Part shown: in pieces, positions 21,304 to 34,052 of the stretch | How the letters are laid out: each line of letters begins with the position of its first letter | Position numbering within the stretch: the stretch's first letter is position 1 | From: Berberis thunbergii | Lineage: Eukaryota; Streptophyta; Magnoliopsida; Ranunculales; Berberidaceae | NCBI GenBank assembly: GCA_003290165.1 | Contig: QNQO01010655.1 | Span: 62,001-126,000 of the forward strand | Direction: 5' to 3' | DNA: 64,000 nucleotides | Program-made: the position numbers and the translations under genes | Notes under the pieces: generated by a model | The model's database searches: none | The model's input: the letters and a program-made list of their open reading frames with translations, nothing else | Told to the model about the DNA's origin: nothing

Positions 21304-24300
21304 ATGGGTGCCGAGAAACATGGTTCGAAGGGTGGCGGAGGCCGGTATGTTGGAGGTTTCCTGCAGTTGTTTGACTGGAATGGGAAGTCGCGGAAGAAGT
21401 TGTTCTCCATCAAGTCTGATAATGTACAAGGTAAACTGGTTGTCCAATTTTTGATGTTGTACATTAATAGTATCAGTTCTACGAGTTTCATTATTGAGCT
21501 CGTACATATCTATAGATTGCACTCCTTAATATTGAAGGAAAAAATAAGGGCAAAGCCAGCTTCTTATAATTCACTAGAGATTGCAATATGCATAATGCAA
21601 TGAAAAGTAGCTCATATAGGTTAAGTTAAGCCAGAAGCAGCTTAATGCTTTCACAAATCAATCCTTTCTAACTAGATGTGTTTGACGAATCATTGACAAC
21701 CTTCTCAAATATGCTTCTTGCTACACAAAATGAACAACCTTTGTCGGTATTCAACTAGACTAAAAATTCCATAGCTCTTAGTGTTAAGTCAGAAGGAAAA
21801 CCTTGAAATGAAACAATTGGATGTTGGGGAATTAGATAGGATCAATTTCATTGGAGGAAATATAGAGAAACTATACCAGGTCGTGTCACTAAATCTGAGA
21901 ATGGGTAACCTTACAAAATTGATCACCTGTTGTATCAACTACGAGGTTTGAGTTTGTATATATATATTTTTTTGCTGATTAATCTCATTTCTACACTAAT
22001 GTAGGGGGACAAAAGCAAGGGAAGAGGAGCAAGTATAATTTGACTGAGGCGCTTCTGGTGGGTATTTATTCATCATTGCTTTTGCATTGATCTATGTAAC
22101 CTAACAAGCCTTTGTTTCTATTTGAAATTTTCAGAATGGTGAGGATGATTATGGTGGGTCAAGTATGAAAGGAAGCAGTGATTATATTTGTGTTTCATCA
22201 GTGACTGATGAAGAAGGGAATGAAACTAAGGCTCCAGGAGTGGTAGCTAGACTAATGGGATTGGACTCTCTGCCAACCTCAAGTGTTTCCGATGTCCATT
22301 CTACGTCAACCTTCGACTCTAGATTTCTTCGCGACGGTCGGTATCAAAGGAGCTCTGATTTTGAAGTTTTACACCAATTCATCTATTCTGGTAGACAGCC
22401 CACTAGACTAGAGGGCTTCTCTCATAATCCTGCTGAATCAAGACCTCAAAGGTTGATAAGCAGACCAATTGAGAGGTTTCAAACAGAAGTATTGCCTCCA
22501 AAATCAGCCAAGTCAATCCCAATTACTCACCACAAGCTTTTGTCACCAATCAAGACTCCCGGTTTTGTCACAACCAAGAATGCGGCCCAGATAATGGACG
22601 AAGCTTCAAGAATAATAGAACCAGGGCCTCGGCTGAATAGCAAAGGGAAGATGCCACCAGTTGGGTCTTCTTCAGGGCCCTTGAAACTTCGGAATTTAAA
22701 GGAAAAAATGGAATCTGTACATAGACCATCCAAGTTTTCTGAATCATCTCACAGGCCTGTGGAGTCTAAGGATGTTAAGCATCTTAAAGGACAACCGTTG
22801 AACAAGAGCTGGAATGGAGTAGAAGATGGACCTCAGTTGAGGCCTTCTTCATCACATTCAGAAGATGGTTCTTCGGGTTTGAAGAGTAAAGGAAAATCAA
22901 TTTCATTGGCAGTCCAAGCAAAGGTCAATGTGCAAAGAAGAGAGGTTTTGGGCTCGAGTAGTAGTCATAGTTTTCAGGGCCAAAGGGAACATGATGAATT
23001 TAAGTCAAGTCAACAGAATAGACAGAAAAATGTGCAGAAGAAACCCTCTGTGCCTAATGCTTCTAGAGTGCTTAGGCAGAATAACCTGAAGCAGAATTCA
23101 ACAAATAAAGGAAAAACATCTTCAAAGGTTTCAGTGACTACCAATCATGGCAAAAGGACATTATCAGATGATGGTTCTTTTGGTCAGAATAAAGCCACTT
23201 TAGGTAAGGTCACTGGGAACTCCAAGGTTAGACCTCGAAATACTGATTTTGATACAAAGGACTGTGAACAGATAGTTACCTTATCAAGGACAAGGAGTCG
23301 TCCTCAAAAGCGGCGATCTATCGAAGGGGACCTCTACTTTGAGAAAAGTGGCATTGTTGAGACTCTGGTGGTTGACAAAGATGAGAAGCCTGTCCAAAAT
23401 AATGACGCAATAAACACACACCTCAAGTTGGTCGTAGAGAGCAGAAGAAATGGCATGGATATTGTTTCTTTTACATTTAATTCTCCTATGAAAAAGCCCA
23501 TGCCTGGATCACAGGCTGTGAAGCCTTTGTTAGAGACACATAACAACTCAAGTTCAGGTTTTAGCCATGAAAAAGTTTCTACTGATATAAAAAATACAAA
23601 GTTATTGTCACTGGGATTTAATGACATAGGAGGAGATGCTTTAAGTATTCTTTTGGAGCAAAAGCTTAGGGAATTAACTTATGGAATTGCATCTTTCCAC
23701 AATTCAACAAAATCAGGAAGCATTACTAGTTCTTCATCTATTCAGCCAGATGTTGTCAATGATCTCACTGCAGGAAGTACAATTGCAGAGGGATGTGGTA
23801 ATAGGTTCCGGCATGGGCTAAACATTGATAAGTTGAGTAGTGGATGTGAGTCCAACTGCTCTGCAACTGATGATCGTACAAATGCAGAGCGATGTGATAA
23901 TAGGTTCCGGCATGGGATAAACATTGATGAGTTGAGTAGTGGATGTGAGTCCAACTGCTCTGCAATTGAGGATCATATGTTACAGGTATGTGTTGTAATT
24001 TATTTTTTCATGTGCAACTCTTTCATTTTATTCTTTTGCAACCTGACCTTTTTAGATCATAAAACCATATTTACTGAACCAACAGTGGAAAACTAAACCA
24101 ATAATGTATAGGGTAACATTACTTGAATTTCATGAGAAGAAAAGAATAAAAGATACATCTCTTGATAAACATTTGATTAACCCCAACGTTATAATAGAAT
24201 CATAAGCTCCATTGTCACACTCTTTCTGTTGGCTGCATTATTTTCGAATACTCTTGGATTTCATTCTTTCCATGGAATCCAACTCGATGGGGCAAATCTT

Positions 24301-26171
24301 CTAGAAAGGTTCCCAGTGAAGCTAAGATGACTTTGATTTCTCCAATGCATCAAAGTTGTTGAAAAACTGCAGGTATCACCCATTCCCCCATGAGGAGCAT
24401 GAAAGTGAGTACATACTTATATAGGGAAGCTACAATGGAGTAATAAGTGGGAACTACAAAACTGCAAACCATGAGCCACTTGAAGGAGATTCACATAGAG
24501 ATTTCCTTTGGTCAATCCCAAGTTTTAGAAAATTTAAGGTGGCCGAAACCCCGATGGAAAGGTATTATTTTGCTAATATTTCAAAGAGCGGTTCTGCCAA
24601 AAAGCTCTTTCCTAAACCCATTTCTATTGTCTCTTGTCCATTTCATCAGTAATATGTGCCCCATTCATTGATTCCAATAAGCTAGTGCTCTCTTACATCT
24701 CACAAAGAGAATCTTCTAAGCTGAATATTCCAAGTTGTCATCCCCTCATCAAAACACCCAACTTCACAAACCAAGCTTTCTTGAGGAAGTGTACAAAAAA
24801 ATCCAGGATAATAGGGGGATGCCCTGACACCATACATCATGCCAAAACGCTTTACCACAGTTTCTGGTTAAGAGTGGGCTGACCCTGTTAAATACCCATG
24901 TGATGGTGATGGAGAACTTTCACTCATGAATGCGGACATGAGGAGTCTTAGAATGTAAAAGGTTTTGAGTCTGGTCTTTAGTGTTCTTTCTTCACTAATA
25001 AATAAGTATATAAATTTTAAAGGGGAAAAAGAAAAGAAAGGAGGTGCTTCAAAATTAGTGATTATGCCTATTCTCTAACTGCATTATTGGTACGAAGAAT
25101 TCAGCTGCCTTCCCATAACTTGATATTATTAACAGCAGTATCTCCCACTTTTTCGAGGTTGACAATGTTTTCCTATTTCTGATAAATCTACTGTTTCAAT
25201 TTTTCTAGGGAACGGAAGAAGTTGGTGACCCTAGTGTCAGCGGAAATGATGAAGGAAGAAATAAATTCAATTGTAGACATCCCAGCCCCATCTCAATCCT
25301 TGAACCACCATTCTATAACGAAAGCAGCATCTCTTCAGGCAACTCTTCGGATAGTGGTGGAGACAGTATGAACGGTAAAAGCGGCTAATCCTTGCTTCTT
25401 GAATTTTCTCTTGTTTTTCTACAATGGTTTTCCAACTTGCATTCAAGTTGGGGTTTCTGATAGAAAATACTCAAGCACCACTATTTATTTCCAGGTCAAT
25501 GTTCTTTTTCTCAATCCCAGGAAGTGGTTAATTCAAATTCTCCGAAGAAGCATCTACCAGTGCAATCTGATGTGGAGTTATGTGATTCAGCCTCTTCCAC
25601 ATTTTTGAGTAATACGAGTGGAGAGCAGACGCATTTCAACTTGTCAAATCTCACAAGAACAGACAACTGGGAACTGGAGTATGTTAGGGAAGTACTGTTC
25701 AATGCAGAATTCATGTTCAACGATTTTACATTGGGTCAGACCGATGAAATCATCACCCCGCATCTGTTTGACAAATTGGAAAATCAGAATACTTCGACTA
25801 GTAGGTATTTAGAGGAGAGTGACGCAACAAAGCTAAAGCGAAAGGTCTTGTTCGATTGTATCATTGAATGCTTGCATTTGAGATTCAGACCAAATGTTGG
25901 TGGGGGCTGCCAAGGACGAGCAAAAGGAGAGGCTATTTTGCAAAGAAAAGTTTGGTTGACAAATGAAATTTACAAGGAAATTTCAAATTGGAGAAGCATG
26001 GGTGATTGGATGTTGGATGGGATTGTGGACAAGGACATGAGCAGCCAATATGGGAGATGGCTTGACTTCGAAATTCAAGAGTTTGAACTTGGAGTTGAGA
26101 TCGGGAAGGATATATTAAGCTCGTTGATGGATGAGTTGCTTACGGATATCTTCTTGGGTCAGATAGTTTAG
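21304..26171 (+). CDS. DUF4378 protein (LONGIFOLIA/TRM-type)
   Basis: Coding exons are 21304-21430, 22005-22057, 22135-23985, 25209-25374 and 25495-26171; all junctions are GT-AG and in phase, giving about 960 residues. Start block: MGAEKHGSKGGGGRYVGGFL then QLFDWNGKSRKKLF. Other family marks are PGVVARLMGLDSLP near residue 90, SPISILEPPFYNESSISSGN, and a C-terminal DUF4378 domain (WELEYVREVLFNAEFMF ... LFDCIIECL ... WMLDGIVDKDMSSQYGRWLD ... EIGKDILSSLMDELLTD). TRM/LNG proteins recruit TON1-type complexes to cortical microtubules and affect cell shape. The long middle exon is Ser/Lys-rich and probably disordered. It contains a 33-codon tandem duplication. Three hairpin MITEs sit upstream. Confidence 0.87.
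23785..23982 (+). repeat. 99-bp in-frame tandem duplication in the DUF4378 gene
   Basis: Two adjacent copies of a 33-codon unit both encode CGNRFRHGLNIDKLSSGCES-like sequence (second copy CDNRFRHGINIDELSSGCES), each followed by NCSA. The copies differ at several bases, so it is not an assembly stutter. Confidence 0.88.
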
Positions 26172-27266
26172 TTGTTATCATCTCTAAGTTATTCATTTCC
26201 ACGTCTCTTTCACTGGCAATGCCATTGTAATCTTCTAGGCAGGTCATTGTATAAAATTGGATATAATCTGGTCAAGTACAGGAGCAACGCTATTGTTTTG
26301 GCAATGGTATACAGTTTTCAGTTGAAGCTGCTTGATGTTTGCTGTTTATGCTTCTTTTTTCCCTTTTTGTTGAACAAATTGTATTGCTGATGAGCAAAAC
26401 ACAACAAAGACAATGGGTCTTACAAAACCAAGTTTAGAAAAAACAGTGTCTAGGAAGAAATGGTATGCCATTCATATCATTGTACCGTAGCGTTGGTCAG
26501 CCTGGTACAAGGTTTCCCTTTTGGAAGATCTTAGGAATCTGGACGCTCTACTGCTCTAGCTTAAAAGCTTCGTGGTGCACATTCGAATGACAGGGTTTAG
26601 ATGGCCATTTTTTCTGGTTGATGCTGAAATGGCTCCACCCAAAACATGCAAATAAGACCCCTATTGTGGCTGAATGTACACTCTTTGATTTGTTGTTGCG
26701 CAACCCTACCAATACTTCCGTTGGCTGCATGATGACCCAGGTTGTCGAGGCTCTACCTATTTCCAATAGACTTGAGAACAAACCACCTATCAGGAGGTTA
26801 ACATCTCCATCCTCAACAAACATGTCACAGTTATAGCTCAATAAATGATAAACCAAACATAGCAACTCTTGCAGAATGTATAAACACCATAAAGTGAGCC
26901 TCAAATCCTGTTAGGTAAATAACTAGGGATATAAGAAAAACTTCAGTACCGTAACACAGATTATAATCATCAACATTACCACATAACTCGTCAATTGCAA
27001 GGCAACCATGTACTTTGAGCAAACGTGAGTTCGATGTTCTAGAGTTGTGTGGCCAAGTGGATGTTAATGCACATCAAACAACTCATTATATTGTCGATTG
27101 CAAGATCGTTTCATCAAATCGTTCAGTTACATCACTGCCCATAAATTTTTTTTTTTACCAACAGCTTAAAACGTAATTAATATAATAACATTCATCAACA
27201 TTGTTTTATAGCATCTACTAAATATTTAAATTTAGTAAATCAATAAAAATAAGCTTCATTCACCAA
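26172..27266. other. DUF4378 3' UTR and intergenic DNA
   Basis: Probable 3' UTR to about 26.4 kb, then low-information sequence. A 118-codon minus-strand frame at 26548-26904 has no family signal. Confidence 0.4.
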
Positions 27267-27283
27267 GCTGGAGTAGCTCAGTT

Positions 27284-27316
<33 letters not shown>

Positions 27317-27340
27317 AAGGTTCGAGCCCTTCTTCTAGCG
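27267..27340 (+). tRNA. tRNA-Asn (GTT)
   Basis: 74 nt with a complete cloverleaf: acceptor stem GCTGGAG / TTCTAGC with two G-U pairs, D arm TAGCTCAGTTGGTTAGAGC, anticodon loop CTGTTAA (anticodon GTT), T arm GAAGG-TTCGAGC-CCTTC, discriminator G. The A and B boxes (TAGCTCAGTTGG and GGTTCGAGCCC) are intact. No intron, and no encoded CCA, as expected for a nuclear gene. Confidence 0.96.
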
Positions 27341-27344
27341 AACC

Positions 27345-27354
27345 TTTTTTTTTT
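27345..27354 (+). terminator. Pol III terminator
   Basis: A run of ten T four bases after the tRNA 3' end. Confidence 0.85.
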
Positions 27355-27481
27355 CTCACTCTTCACTTTTGTGATCAACATATTGACTCACTTCACCTTC
27401 ACCAATGCCCCCAATCGAACACAATCACATGTACAGAGAGTCTCCAGGGACTAGGGCCTGGCTCTCTAGATTTTTTGTTAT

Positions 27482-27662
27482 CAGAAATTCTAAATGTCGA
27501 GGTTTTGGGCGAGGGAAATGATGTGGAGGGGTGGAAGCCGTTCAATTTTCTCGAGATGTGTGCGTTGACTTTTTGTGCACGCATCCCAAAAAAGATGAAC
27601 GGCTCCCACCCCGCCACCTCCCTCCCCTCGCTCATTTCCTCGCCCAAAACCTCGAAAAACTC
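27482..27662. mobile_element. Hairpin MITE, Mutator-like family (copy e)
   Basis: 181 bp starting CAGAAATTCTAAATGTCGAG and ending AAAACCTCGAAAAACTC. The flanks TTTTGTTAT and TTTTCTTAT (27473-27481 and 27663-27671) match at 8 of 9 bases. It lies 140 bp after the tRNA gene. Confidence 0.78.
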
Positions 27663-27671
27663 TTTTCTTAT

Positions 27672-29010
27672 ACATTGTTTGTACAGAAATGGAAAACTGC
27701 ATCATCTTTAACATGATGGAATCTAGATTGAATGTTGTGTTACGAAGGGGTGTGTTAAGTTAGGTTAATTAAAAAGGATTGATAATGGCCAACAAATGTG
27801 GCAGAGCATGGAGTGAGCATCCAATGCGAATACTGTGTCAGTGTGACCAGTGCTTTTTTTTTTTTTCTTTTGGTAGTGTGGTTGTTTTTGCAAACTGATG
27901 AGAAGAGTATAGGGAGTCCAACCAAAGCACATGCCCTTCTCTACCCTATACTCCTATAGTACAATTCTTCCATAATACAAACTTAGCTCATCTCATAAAG
28001 TAGCCACCCCATTTCACTCCTCTAAAATACTTCACATTTTGAGGTGCATTTGCACCTTCTTTTTTTTTGTAAGTTTCTTTACTTTAAGTTCTTTCTCAAA
28101 TAAGTTCAATGGTTTTGAACCTTAAATTGCTTTCATCCCAAATATTTGCCATCTTGAAGGGAGCATCTCATAGGGTTTAGGGTCACTTAGATCTGGTGAA
28201 CATATTCAATGATTTTGCTTTTTGGACACCTAAAAAAAATTTGTAAGCAAGGATTGTGATTTTGTTTTTCGAAGTTGATGTTAATGTTAAGTTGAGACCT
28301 CCGAAAAATGAAATATTTCATGAAATTTAGTAAAATCACAGTCCTTGGCCATAAGAAAGTAATGTTATGTTTCATTGAAGCGTAACCATTTCAATTGAAT
28401 TTCTTAAGAGAAACAAAAGTTGTTTACAATAAATTGCCGGACTAGGAATTGATTAATTTCAATTTGATTTTTGAAAATTTAACATTATTGTATTTATAAT
28501 TTTATATTGTGCTAGCTGCCCCCATTGCCTACTGTTTAAGCATGGTGAAGCTCTTTGACTTCCATTTTACCTTATTTTATTAGCCACTCGACATTGAAAT
28601 GTTTTGACTTCATATTTTTATTTTTATATTTTTCACTAAAGGCACTTTCAACATTTTGCAATCATTTTCAATATTAATTCAACTTTCACAATTTTAATTT
28701 ATTTGTGAGGATTACAGAATGCTTACAATTGTCACTATACTGGCGTGAATGGAGCCACAAAATTTTTTTTGTCAACATTTTATTAATGATTTCCATTATA
28801 TAATTCCAAAGTTTCACGCAATATTGCAAAAAATTAATACAGTTTACCTAATATCTTCCTGTTAACATCAAAACCTTCCTAATATCCACCCTCATTTTTC
28901 TAAAAAATTCAAGAAAAAATTATGTTAATCACATTCTCCGAATCTAAATAACTCCATATTATCAGTTTGTGATGTTAAATTGTCATTTATTCTAAAAACC
29001 TAAGTTGACC
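27672..29010. other. AT-rich intergenic stretch
   Basis: No gene, RNA or element ends recognised. Confidence 0.4.
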
Positions 29011-29400
29011 GATAAATTGAATCTCCAAGTTTTTCGCACTAGAGGATCTAACACCATGTTAGAGAAGGCAGACCGATCTAGCACATATCAAGTGTCGGCA
29101 ATTCATGGATTGGTAAATTGAATTTCCAACCTTTTTGCAATAGAGGGTTTGATACCATGTTAGAGAATGCAGACCAATCTAGCACCTATCAAAAGTTAGG
29201 TCCATGGATTGGTAAATTGAATCTCCAACCTTTTGCATTAAAAGGTCTGATACGAAAAGGGCAGACCAATCCAATACATCAAGCGATGGGGTCAATGGAT
29301 TGGTAAATTGAATCTCCAGCCTCTTCACACAAGAGGTCTAATACCATGTTGGAGAAGGCAGACCGATCTAGCACATATAAATCATCGGGGTCCATAAATT
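29011..29400. repeat. Four tandem units of about 91-101 bp
   Basis: Units start at about 29011, 29112, 29211 and 29302. Each opens with GGTAAATTGAATCTCCAACC-like sequence and holds a GATACCATGTTAGAGAA-type core followed by GCAGACCGATCTAGCAC. Spacing varies by indels. The array ends about 250 bp before the DUF1645 start codon. Confidence 0.85.
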
Positions 29401-29652
29401 CGACTCCCTGCTACTCTTCGTGATATACGGAATCAATCAGGCTTCATTGAACATCTCTAGACACATCCAACGGAAATCACTCCAATCTCATTATTTAAAT
29501 ACTTCCTGAGCAACTTTTTACCCCTAAAGGACATCAACGATAAAAGGCGCCACAGGACCATTTCTAAAAACACAATAACTACCACTCCCACCACCTCTTC
29601 CTCCTCTGCTCTCTGCTCTCTGCTCTCTGCGTCTCTGCTTTAAGCTGACAAA

Positions 29653-30807
29653 ATGAATATCGAAAGCCTTAACAATGGCATCGAAAACAATCTTAACAAC
29701 AACGAAAAACCTTTCGAATTGATCGAAACACCTCGTTTCAGCGAAGAGATAGATAGCAGTTGCTCCACTCCCTATGTCAGTGCACCATCTAGCCCCGGCC
29801 GCAGCAGTGGTGGTGATGGAGGTCATAATAATTACTTCTTCTTCAGTGCACCAGCAAGTCCAATGCACTACATACTCTGCTCCGCAGCGTCCTCGTCTTG
29901 CTCCGTTCCTTCTTCCGCCTCTACTACTTCGTCAGAAATCAACTCAGCTTTCGAGTTTGATTTCTCTGCAAGATTTTCTTCCACTACCACTTCGATGCCA
30001 TCTGGATCTATGAGCTCCGCTGACGAGCTGTTCTTGAACGGTCAGATCCGCCCGATGAAGCTCTCCTCTCACTTGCAAAGGCCTCAGGTTCTTGCTCCAT
30101 TGCTGGATCTAGACGGAGAAGACGAAGAGGATGAGGATTCAAGAGAGTTTCAGTTCGTTAAACGAGTCGATTCAATGATGAGAGGCAGAGATCTTAGACT
30201 ACACAACCGGTCTTTTCATCGTAGAGCCAGATCGTTTTCTCCTCTCAGAACTAATCCCTGCTTTCATGAAGAATACGAACAAGAAGAACACCAAGAACAA
30301 GAACTAAACATAGACCCGGCTAAAGAAGACGCGGAGATGGAGGTTCCGTCAATAGAAACAACGCCATCAGTCTCAGCTTCGTCTTCTAGGTCTTCATCCA
30401 CAGGTAGAAACTCAAAGAGATGGTTATTCTTGAAGGACTTTCTTAGGAGCAAGAGCGAAGGAAGAGGAGGAAATGTGAAGGACAAATTCTGGTACAAAAT
30501 TTCCTCATCAATCTCCAAAGACACTTCGAATGATCAAACAGTGAAACCGAAGCAAAACCAATCACCTCTTCCAGCTAAGAAACATACTAGTAAGCCTGCA
30601 AATGGAGTTTCGAAGCGTAGAGGCGTACCACCACCTTCGCCGCATGAGTTGCACTATACAGCGAAAAGAGCTCAAGCTGAGGAGATGAAGAAGAAGACTT
30701 TCTTGCCGTACAGGCAAGGCTTGCTTGGGTGCTTGGGGTTTAGTTCTAAAGGGTATAACGCCATGAACGTCTTCACAAGGTCTTTGAATACAGTCTCTTC
30801 TAGGTAA
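29653..30807 (+). CDS. DUF1645 family protein
   Basis: An intronless gene of 384 codons. The N-terminus has [20 protein letters not shown] then [10 protein letters not shown] and [11 protein letters not shown]. The middle has [28 protein letters not shown] and an acidic run. There is a basic Ser-rich block ([25 protein letters not shown]) and a C-terminal [20 protein letters not shown] with [10 protein letters not shown]. This order of blocks is the DUF1645 family of plants, of unclear molecular role; rice members have been linked to grain size and stress. The leader has a CT-rich stretch (29600-29640) with CTCTG repeats. Start chosen as the first ATG of the family N-terminus. Confidence 0.88.
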   Translation: MNIESLNNGIENNLNNNEKPFELIETPRFSEEIDSSCSTPYVSAPSSPGRSSGGDGGHNNYFFFSAPASPMHYILCSAASSSCSVPSSASTTSSEINSAFEFDFSARFSSTTTSMPSGSMSSADELFLNGQIRPMKLSSHLQRPQVLAPLLDLDGEDEEDEDSREFQFVKRVDSMMRGRDLRLHNRSFHRRARSFSPLRTNPCFHEEYEQEEHQEQELNIDPAKEDAEMEVPSIETTPSVSASSSRSSSTGRNSKRWLFLKDFLRSKSEGRGGNVKDKFWYKISSSISKDTSNDQTVKPKQNQSPLPAKKHTSKPANGVSKRRGVPPPSPHELHYTAKRAQAEEMKKKTFLPYRQGLLGCLGFSSKGYNAMNVFTRSLNTVSSR

Positions 30808-31250
30808 AATTCAATTAATTACTAATTTAAGCTTGCTAATTGTTTGTATACTAAGGTTTTAAATATCTAAAATAGTTGATTTTGTAGTAATTGTGTTTGA
30901 GAAGATGATTTTTTTTTTTTTTTTTTTTATGTACTTGCTTTTTCTATTTATGAAATTATGAGTTTATGATTATGATCAAATAAAAAAGAAAATTTTGTCA
31001 TACTTTTTTTTTTCAGATTTTGGTACAATGATTATATGATTAGATTCAATCATTGGAAGTGACAACAAAGAAATGTTCATTGTGGTTAATCTGTTTTCCG
31101 GAATGTAATTTACATATAAGCGAATGAACATAGGATGAATTATGCCGATCCTACATATATTTTTAGGATTCGAGTTCACAATCCAGTAATGAATCTCCCA
31201 TTGGAGTTGTTCTTGACGCTGAAGTTTTGTTTAATTTCACTTGTGAAGAT

Positions 31251-31285
<35 letters not shown>

Positions 31286-34052
31286 CAGAGTTCACAGATG
31301 CTTGTTTTCTTGTTTGTTTTTGTTCTAGTTTTCACTTACACTCTTCTCACTTATCTTTTCTAAGATATTATCATAAACAAATCTGAGTTTACCAATGAGA
31401 ATGAGAGAATTTTGAGATAATACAAGTGTTAATATAATACTGAGACCCACAATAGATGGATTTTTTTTTATCTATGATTGTGAAAACTGAATACATTACT
31501 TTGTTTCTAGCTTACTTGGATTGATCATCTAAGGACCCACACCAGGTTTCTTGGTTGGTGGGTTTTTTATAGTTTCTATCTCTCTGGGTTGGGTTGCTTT
31601 CGTTTGGATGCTTCAAGTAATAAAAGAATCTGATTCACATGGGGAAGTGTCATCTTCTGTTCTTTTTAGGGTGTTTTCAATGCCCACCCAAGTCTGATGG
31701 TCTGCAACACTTGGAAGATAAAAGAGTTATTAGGGTATTAATTTAACTAATAAAACCATTTTTATAAGTCCATTTAGCATCCAATGTTTAGCAATTATAT
31801 ATGCTACAATAGCAAAGCTTACCATATGCAATTAGGTGTATCAGGTCATGAATTAGTGAAATCGAGCGAGCGAATGTCTCAACTTTGATGTGGTCGAGCC
31901 GTCTTTGGTCACGCGATTATGATACAAGTTTTTGTTTTCATCTTGCATGATGCTATTTTTATTAGTTGTTGCTGTTTAAGTCTTTAAAAAAAATTCTAAT
32001 GGAACTCCTACTCTGCATTACAAATAGCAGAACTTGAAGGTCATTTTCCAAGCTAAATTATTTCAGGACTATAAAGTTTCACACATTCATTGCGTGTCCA
32101 TGGGGTTACTCAATTGGTCAATTTGGGGAGTGGTTTGGGTTACCTAATTGGTCATTTGGGGAGTGGTTTAAGGGATATGAAGTCGTGGGTGGTGTCATGT
32201 GATGGGGTCTCTCAGATGTCGGTATAGATTGAAAGTGTTGCAAAAATATGATGTGTTATTTGATTGCACTTTGACAAGATTTGAAAATTGAAATTTAACC
32301 CCAATTCTAGGCGGCCAGACTTTATACTTATTTTTTGGCTGGATTTTGAGTTGTATTTAATTATAGGGTAAGTGGTTGGATTTTAAAGAAAATGGGTAAA
32401 AGTGTTAAAAAAATGACTTTAAAACTTAGCTGCCTAAACAAACTCGAAATTTAATTATAGGGTTGCTTTCTACAATTAAATCATATCGTGCTGGCTTCAA
32501 GGGGAGCAGTATTGTGGCAAAAACAAAATCTAAACTTGTAATGACCTAAGCTTAGATGTAGCTCGCTTCTTGTTAGGTGTCTTAAGTGTGGTGATCTATT
32601 ATGATGCCTCAAATCTATATACATCATTGCATTTGACATCTATTGTAATAGAAAAATGCTCATCTCACCATAGCTGCAAGTGACAAGTCGCGGCTTGAAG
32701 CTTGAATCACTCGTAACTCATATATGTTGTGATCATTCATAACACTATTGACATGCTCAGTTTGTTGCACAAAGAGAAAACAATAAAACATGAATCATTG
32801 ATTCACCCCCCAATACTGATTCAAGCACTCAAGATATGTTCAAAGGATGGTAAGTTGGGTGCATGGATTGCTTTCTAGAGAATTGTTGCTGTCCATGAAG
32901 ATAACTTTTCAAGCTTTTTCACAAATCCGTGTGGTTGTGATGGTTTTTGATGATTGAAAATATTTGAGAGGGACATTTTGCTTTATAGTGTATCAACCTG
33001 GGACACCAAAAGCTTATCTTCTTTATCGCTTTCTCATTTTAGGGTCCACTCACTGTGTCTAACTTTAAGCAACAAATTATTGGCCTGGTTCATATTTCAT
33101 TTGTGTTTATAGGACCCTTGCAGACATGAATTATAAAAAATAAAATAAATCTGTGATATTATTGACGAAGAAAGACATACCTGGTCTTGCCACAAACCAA
33201 AAAGAATGAAGAGTGAAAATTTGCTTCCTACTTCAAAATTCATTTCTATTGCTCTGTCAACAAAATTTATATCTATAACTTGCTGGGAAACTTTAGCATA
33301 ACTTGTACAATTTGCTTTCTCTTGACCTTCTTATGCTCTGGTGTTTTAGAACAAAGGCTTGCAGATACAACTCTGGCAGTGAAATCATGGCAAAATTGTA
33401 GACCTCTAGCTTTTGATTACTTGAGAGATCGAAAGGCACAACAAAAAAAAAATGGTGAATATCTCACTACAAGGATGAGGCACGCGTCTCAGATATTGAG
33501 CAACGAATGTTGATAGTATGTTTCTCTTCAGAGTTAACTCGTCTGCCTTTACATCGCTGATTGACTGCAATTAATAACCAAGGGATGTCAAGCAGAGGAT
33601 TAGATTCTAAAATAATGTTTAAATCACCAATTACACATGTACTTTTTTTTGGTCTCTTCATGAAAATTACTCCTACAGATCTTTAAAGGCGATGTCATAA
33701 GCAAGTTTCAATACTCGAGGAGTTCTCATAGTTTTGTGCTCGTGAAATACAAATTCTTGTTGACCATCCTACACTTTTTGAAAGTTCTAAACATAGTATG
33801 TTTTCTATCATAAGGTATGATTGATATGAAGCGTAAGAAGTATCACATTTGTAGAGAGTTGCAATATCAAGAATCTAAATCCAACAAGTACTTACAAGGT
33901 TAGAATCACTCAAGGATGTGAAGTTGCTTCCACACCCGCCCTAAATTAAGTTGTTTTCTCATCTACAGAAGAAGCAGTGCTAACAGAATTAATTATTTCA
34001 ATGCCATTCTACGAAGGGAAATAATAGAAAAGATTTTGATAAAGAATTTACA
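30808..34052. other. Long AT-rich intergenic region
   Basis: Begins with the DUF1645 3' UTR. It holds T-runs at about 30910-30928 and 31256-31281, and a short direct repeat at 32104-32170 (AATTGGTCAATTTGGGGAGT and AATTGGTCATTTGGGGAGTG). A 77-codon frame near 33280-33513 has no recognisable family. Confidence 0.4.

Noticed and set aside
26548..26904. 118-codon minus-strand frame after the DUF4378 gene
   Set aside because: No family signal, no splice or promoter context; probably chance.
29011..29400. Regularly spaced repeats considered as a CRISPR array
   Set aside because: Units are contiguous and diverged with no constant repeat/spacer split, and the host is a plant nucleus.
33280..33513. 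77-codon frame with LEQRLADTTLAVKSWQN
   Set aside because: Looks slightly protein-like, but I cannot tie it to a family or neighbouring exons.
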